Assembly: GCF_030546695.1 (NCBI RefSeq)
Contig: NZ_JAUOTP010000005.1
Span: forward strand, 248,001-312,000
Reading direction: 5' to 3'
Source of the DNA: Sphingomonas natans
GTDB lineage: Bacteria > Pseudomonadota > Alphaproteobacteria > Sphingomonadales > Sphingomonadaceae
Length of the DNA stretch: 64,000 nt
Every line of letters begins with the position of its first letter. The first letter of the stretch is position 1. Both the position numbers and the translations under genes were made by a program. A model generated the notes under the pieces. It made no database searches. It was not told the origin of the DNA and worked only from the letters and a program-made list of their open reading frames with translations. Shown here one piece after another: positions 62,467-64,000 of the stretch.

Positions 62467-63582
62467 TCAGATCGGTTGAGCCACGACTTCGAACATGCCG
62501 CGGGTCGCGGCGCTTTGGTCCACCGGCTCGCCGTTCACCTGCGCGTCACAGATCGCGAGCGACGCCTCGACGATGTAACGACAGCGCTCGAAGCGGCGGT
62601 TTCGATACGCGGTGAACGCCGTCTCCGGATCGTCGGCGCGTCCCAATTCCTCGGCAAGCACCAGCGAATCTTCGATCGCCATGCCGGCGCCCTGGCCCAG
62701 ATGGGGGGTCGTCGCATGGATCGCGTCGCCCAAGAGCACGATCCGCCCCTTGTGCCAGTCGCCTTGCAGAAACAGCATCTCGAGCGGCTTGTAGACCACC
62801 GCATCATCATCAACGATCTGATCGGCTAGCGCGTTGATCGCCGGCGCTGATCCGGCGAGCTTGTCGCGCATCGCCGCCGCAAGGCCCTCGCGCGGGTACC
62901 GCGGATTGCCCGGCTCGGGCGTGGTCACGAACAGATACATCAGTTCGTTCGACAGCGGCACGAGCCCAATGCCCTTGGGGCCTTCATATATCTGGAGAGC
63001 GTCCATGTCCGCCGGACGGGGGAAATTATAGCGCCACACGCTCTGCCCGACGAACTTCGGGTCGGGCGAGTCGACGAAGATCATCTTTCGCGTTTCGGAA
63101 TAGAGGCCGTCCGCTCCCACTACGATGTCCCATCGCCCGGTGGTGCCGTCGGACAGCGTCACGTCGACGCCTGTGCCGTCATCGTCTAGCCGCGTGGCGC
63201 TGACGCCCAGGCGGATATTCGCACCTGACAAAACAGCGCGGTCGCCCAACACCTTTTGCAATGCGCGGCGGCCAATGCCGACATTGGCTGGATAGGCTTC
63301 CGTCAGCTTGGGGGTTGGGAAGCGGGCGACGCGTTGCCCGCTTGGAATATAGATTTCGATATCGCTGAATGGGAAACCGGCACCGACATAATCGTCGAGG
63401 ATGCCAAGCTCCGCGACGGCGCGCACGACGTTCGCCTGCTGAATGATGCCGACCCCATAGACTGACCAGTCAGGATCGCGCTCGATGACATCTACCGAAA
63501 AGCCCTTGCGGCCCAGGGCGATCGCAGCGGTCAGCCCGCCAATGCCACCGCCGATGACCAACACACGGCTGATTGACGACAT
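62467..63582 (-). CDS. FAD-dependent aromatic monooxygenase
   Basis: 371-residue flavoprotein of the salicylate/6-hydroxynicotinate 3-monooxygenase class. The N-terminal GxGxxG is VIGGGIGGLTAAIALG, the middle GADG motif is VVGADGLYSETR, and the C-terminal GD motif is LLGDAIHATTPHLGQG. Start at 63582 (MSSISRVL) is preferred over an upstream GTG by CAGGATAG spacing. First gene of the cluster; hydroxylation would produce the diol for the dioxygenase. A LysR gene lies 116 bases upstream in the same direction. Confidence 0.88.
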   Translation of the reverse strand: MSSISRVLVIGGGIGGLTAAIALGRKGFSVDVIERDPDWSVYGVGIIQQANVVRAVAELGILDDYVGAGFPFSDIEIYIPSGQRVARFPTPKLTEAYPANVGIGRRALQKVLGDRAVLSGANIRLGVSATRLDDDGTGVDVTLSDGTTGRWDIVVGADGLYSETRKMIFVDSPDPKFVGQSVWRYNFPRPADMDALQIYEGPKGIGLVPLSNELMYLFVTTPEPGNPRYPREGLAAAMRDKLAGSAPAINALADQIVDDDAVVYKPLEMLFLQGDWHKGRIVLLGDAIHATTPHLGQGAGMAIEDSLVLAEELGRADDPETAFTAYRNRRFERCRYIVEASLAICDAQVNGEPVDQSAATRGMFEVVAQPI

Positions 63583-63698
63583 ACTATCCTGCCTCACCCT
63601 GATCGTTCGTGCTTGTCGATGCAGAATTTAGCTGAGCCTCTCAGGCCCAAGAAGTTGATTGTTTTGATCCATATCCATGAATTTCGTGAATACCTCGG

Positions 63699-64000
63699 CT
63701 ATCGAGCGGCCGCCTCTCGAATTTGTGAGATCAACCACTGAAGGCCTATGTCGGTGACGCGGGTCCGATGATACTGCGCCATCTCGTGCATGTCGGGGAA
63801 AGCGAAGGGCAGCGCGGCGTGGGTGATCGCAACATGGTCAGCCATCATCACGGCAAGCCGCCGGTGCATGACGGCAAGGCGATCAGTGCCGACCAGCATC
63901 CAAGGCACCATCATGAAAGAAGAGACGACCGCCTCGATCCGCCGATCATATTTGAGCAGCTCGATCTGCCGGTCCCCGAATGTCGTCGTACGGTGGGTAC
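63699..64000 (-). CDS. LysR-type regulator, C-terminal part (cut by window edge)
   Basis: The minus-strand frame runs from the window end to a TAG at 63701-63699. The visible part (about 100 residues) has HRRLAVMMADHVAITHAALPFAFPDMHEMAQYHR and ends DIGLQWLISQI, typical of NahR/NodD-group LysR effector domains. NahR-like proteins respond to salicylate-type aromatics. It is upstream of the FAD monooxygenase gene and is the obvious regulator of that cluster; the DNA-binding part lies outside the window. Confidence 0.85.
   Translation of the reverse strand, partial: THRTTTFGDRQIELLKYDRRIEAVVSSFMMVPWMLVGTDRLAVMHRRLAVMMADHVAITHAALPFAFPDMHEMAQYHRTRVTDIGLQWLISQIREAAAR

Noticed and set aside
1-64000. 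CRISPR arrays, tRNA genes, rRNA genes, complete insertion sequences
   Set aside because: No regularly spaced repeats, no cloverleaf-like segments noted, and no intact transposase or integrase motif in any frame; subtle cases could be missed without tools.

Overview
The window looks like a chromosomal or megaplasmid catabolic island of a sphingomonad-type alphaproteobacterium. The reasons are three large TonB-dependent receptors embedded among aromatic-degradation genes, high-GC coding sequence, ATG/GTG/TTG starts with GA-rich ribosome sites, and many short regulator-plus-enzyme units. No rRNA, tRNA, CRISPR array or intact insertion sequence was seen. Both ends cut through genes: a FAS1/MaoC-like dehydratase on the left and a NahR-type LysR regulator on the right.

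Layout. 1-4.4 kb: partial dehydratase, a divergent IclR regulator and TonB receptor 1. 4.8-9.3 kb (+): a six-gene operon for salicylate -> gentisate -> maleylpyruvate -> fumarylpyruvate -> fumarate + pyruvate (oxygenase large and small subunits, ferredoxin, gentisate dioxygenase, fumarylpyruvate hydrolase, GST-type isomerase). 9.3-17 kb: a serine hydrolase, a divergent aryl-alcohol/aldehyde dehydrogenase pair, and an operon of two Nif3-like proteins plus a type-B carboxylesterase. 17-18 kb: gene debris (a LysR fragment and an oxidoreductase tail). 18-28.7 kb: redox and detoxification genes, with three LysR genes each divergent from its neighbour, including a complete glutathione-dependent formaldehyde pathway (Gfa, dehydrogenase, S-formylglutathione hydrolase). 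29.6-33 kb: TonB receptor 2 and an EamA exporter.

33.1-43.7 kb holds one continuous minus-strand gene train, catB-catC-catA-benA-benB-benC-benD-pcaI-pcaJ-pcaD-pcaF. It encodes benzoate -> catechol -> muconate -> muconolactone -> 3-oxoadipate -> succinyl-CoA + acetyl-CoA. A divergent LysR gene carries a perfect ATAC-N7-GTAT site just before its start. 43.8-51.6 kb: IclR, an EmrB/EmrA/outer-membrane efflux trio and a second aldehyde dehydrogenase on the minus strand, divergent from a second aryl-alcohol dehydrogenase. This pair is paralogous to the 10-13 kb pair but inverted.

52.4-64 kb: TetR, an ACMSD-type amidohydrolase, and a minus-strand cluster of FAD monooxygenase, type I extradiol dioxygenase, alpha/beta hydrolase, small membrane protein, cyclase-family hydrolase, FAH-family hydrolase, TonB receptor 3 and an MFS transporter. 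This looks like a full uptake-to-cleavage route for an aromatic compound whose identity cannot be read from the sequence, and it is the strongest candidate for something undescribed. Taken together, the island feeds aryl esters, alcohols and aldehydes into salicylate/gentisate and benzoate/catechol routes, with import, efflux and formaldehyde disposal alongside. The substrate assignments are inferred from family membership and gene context.
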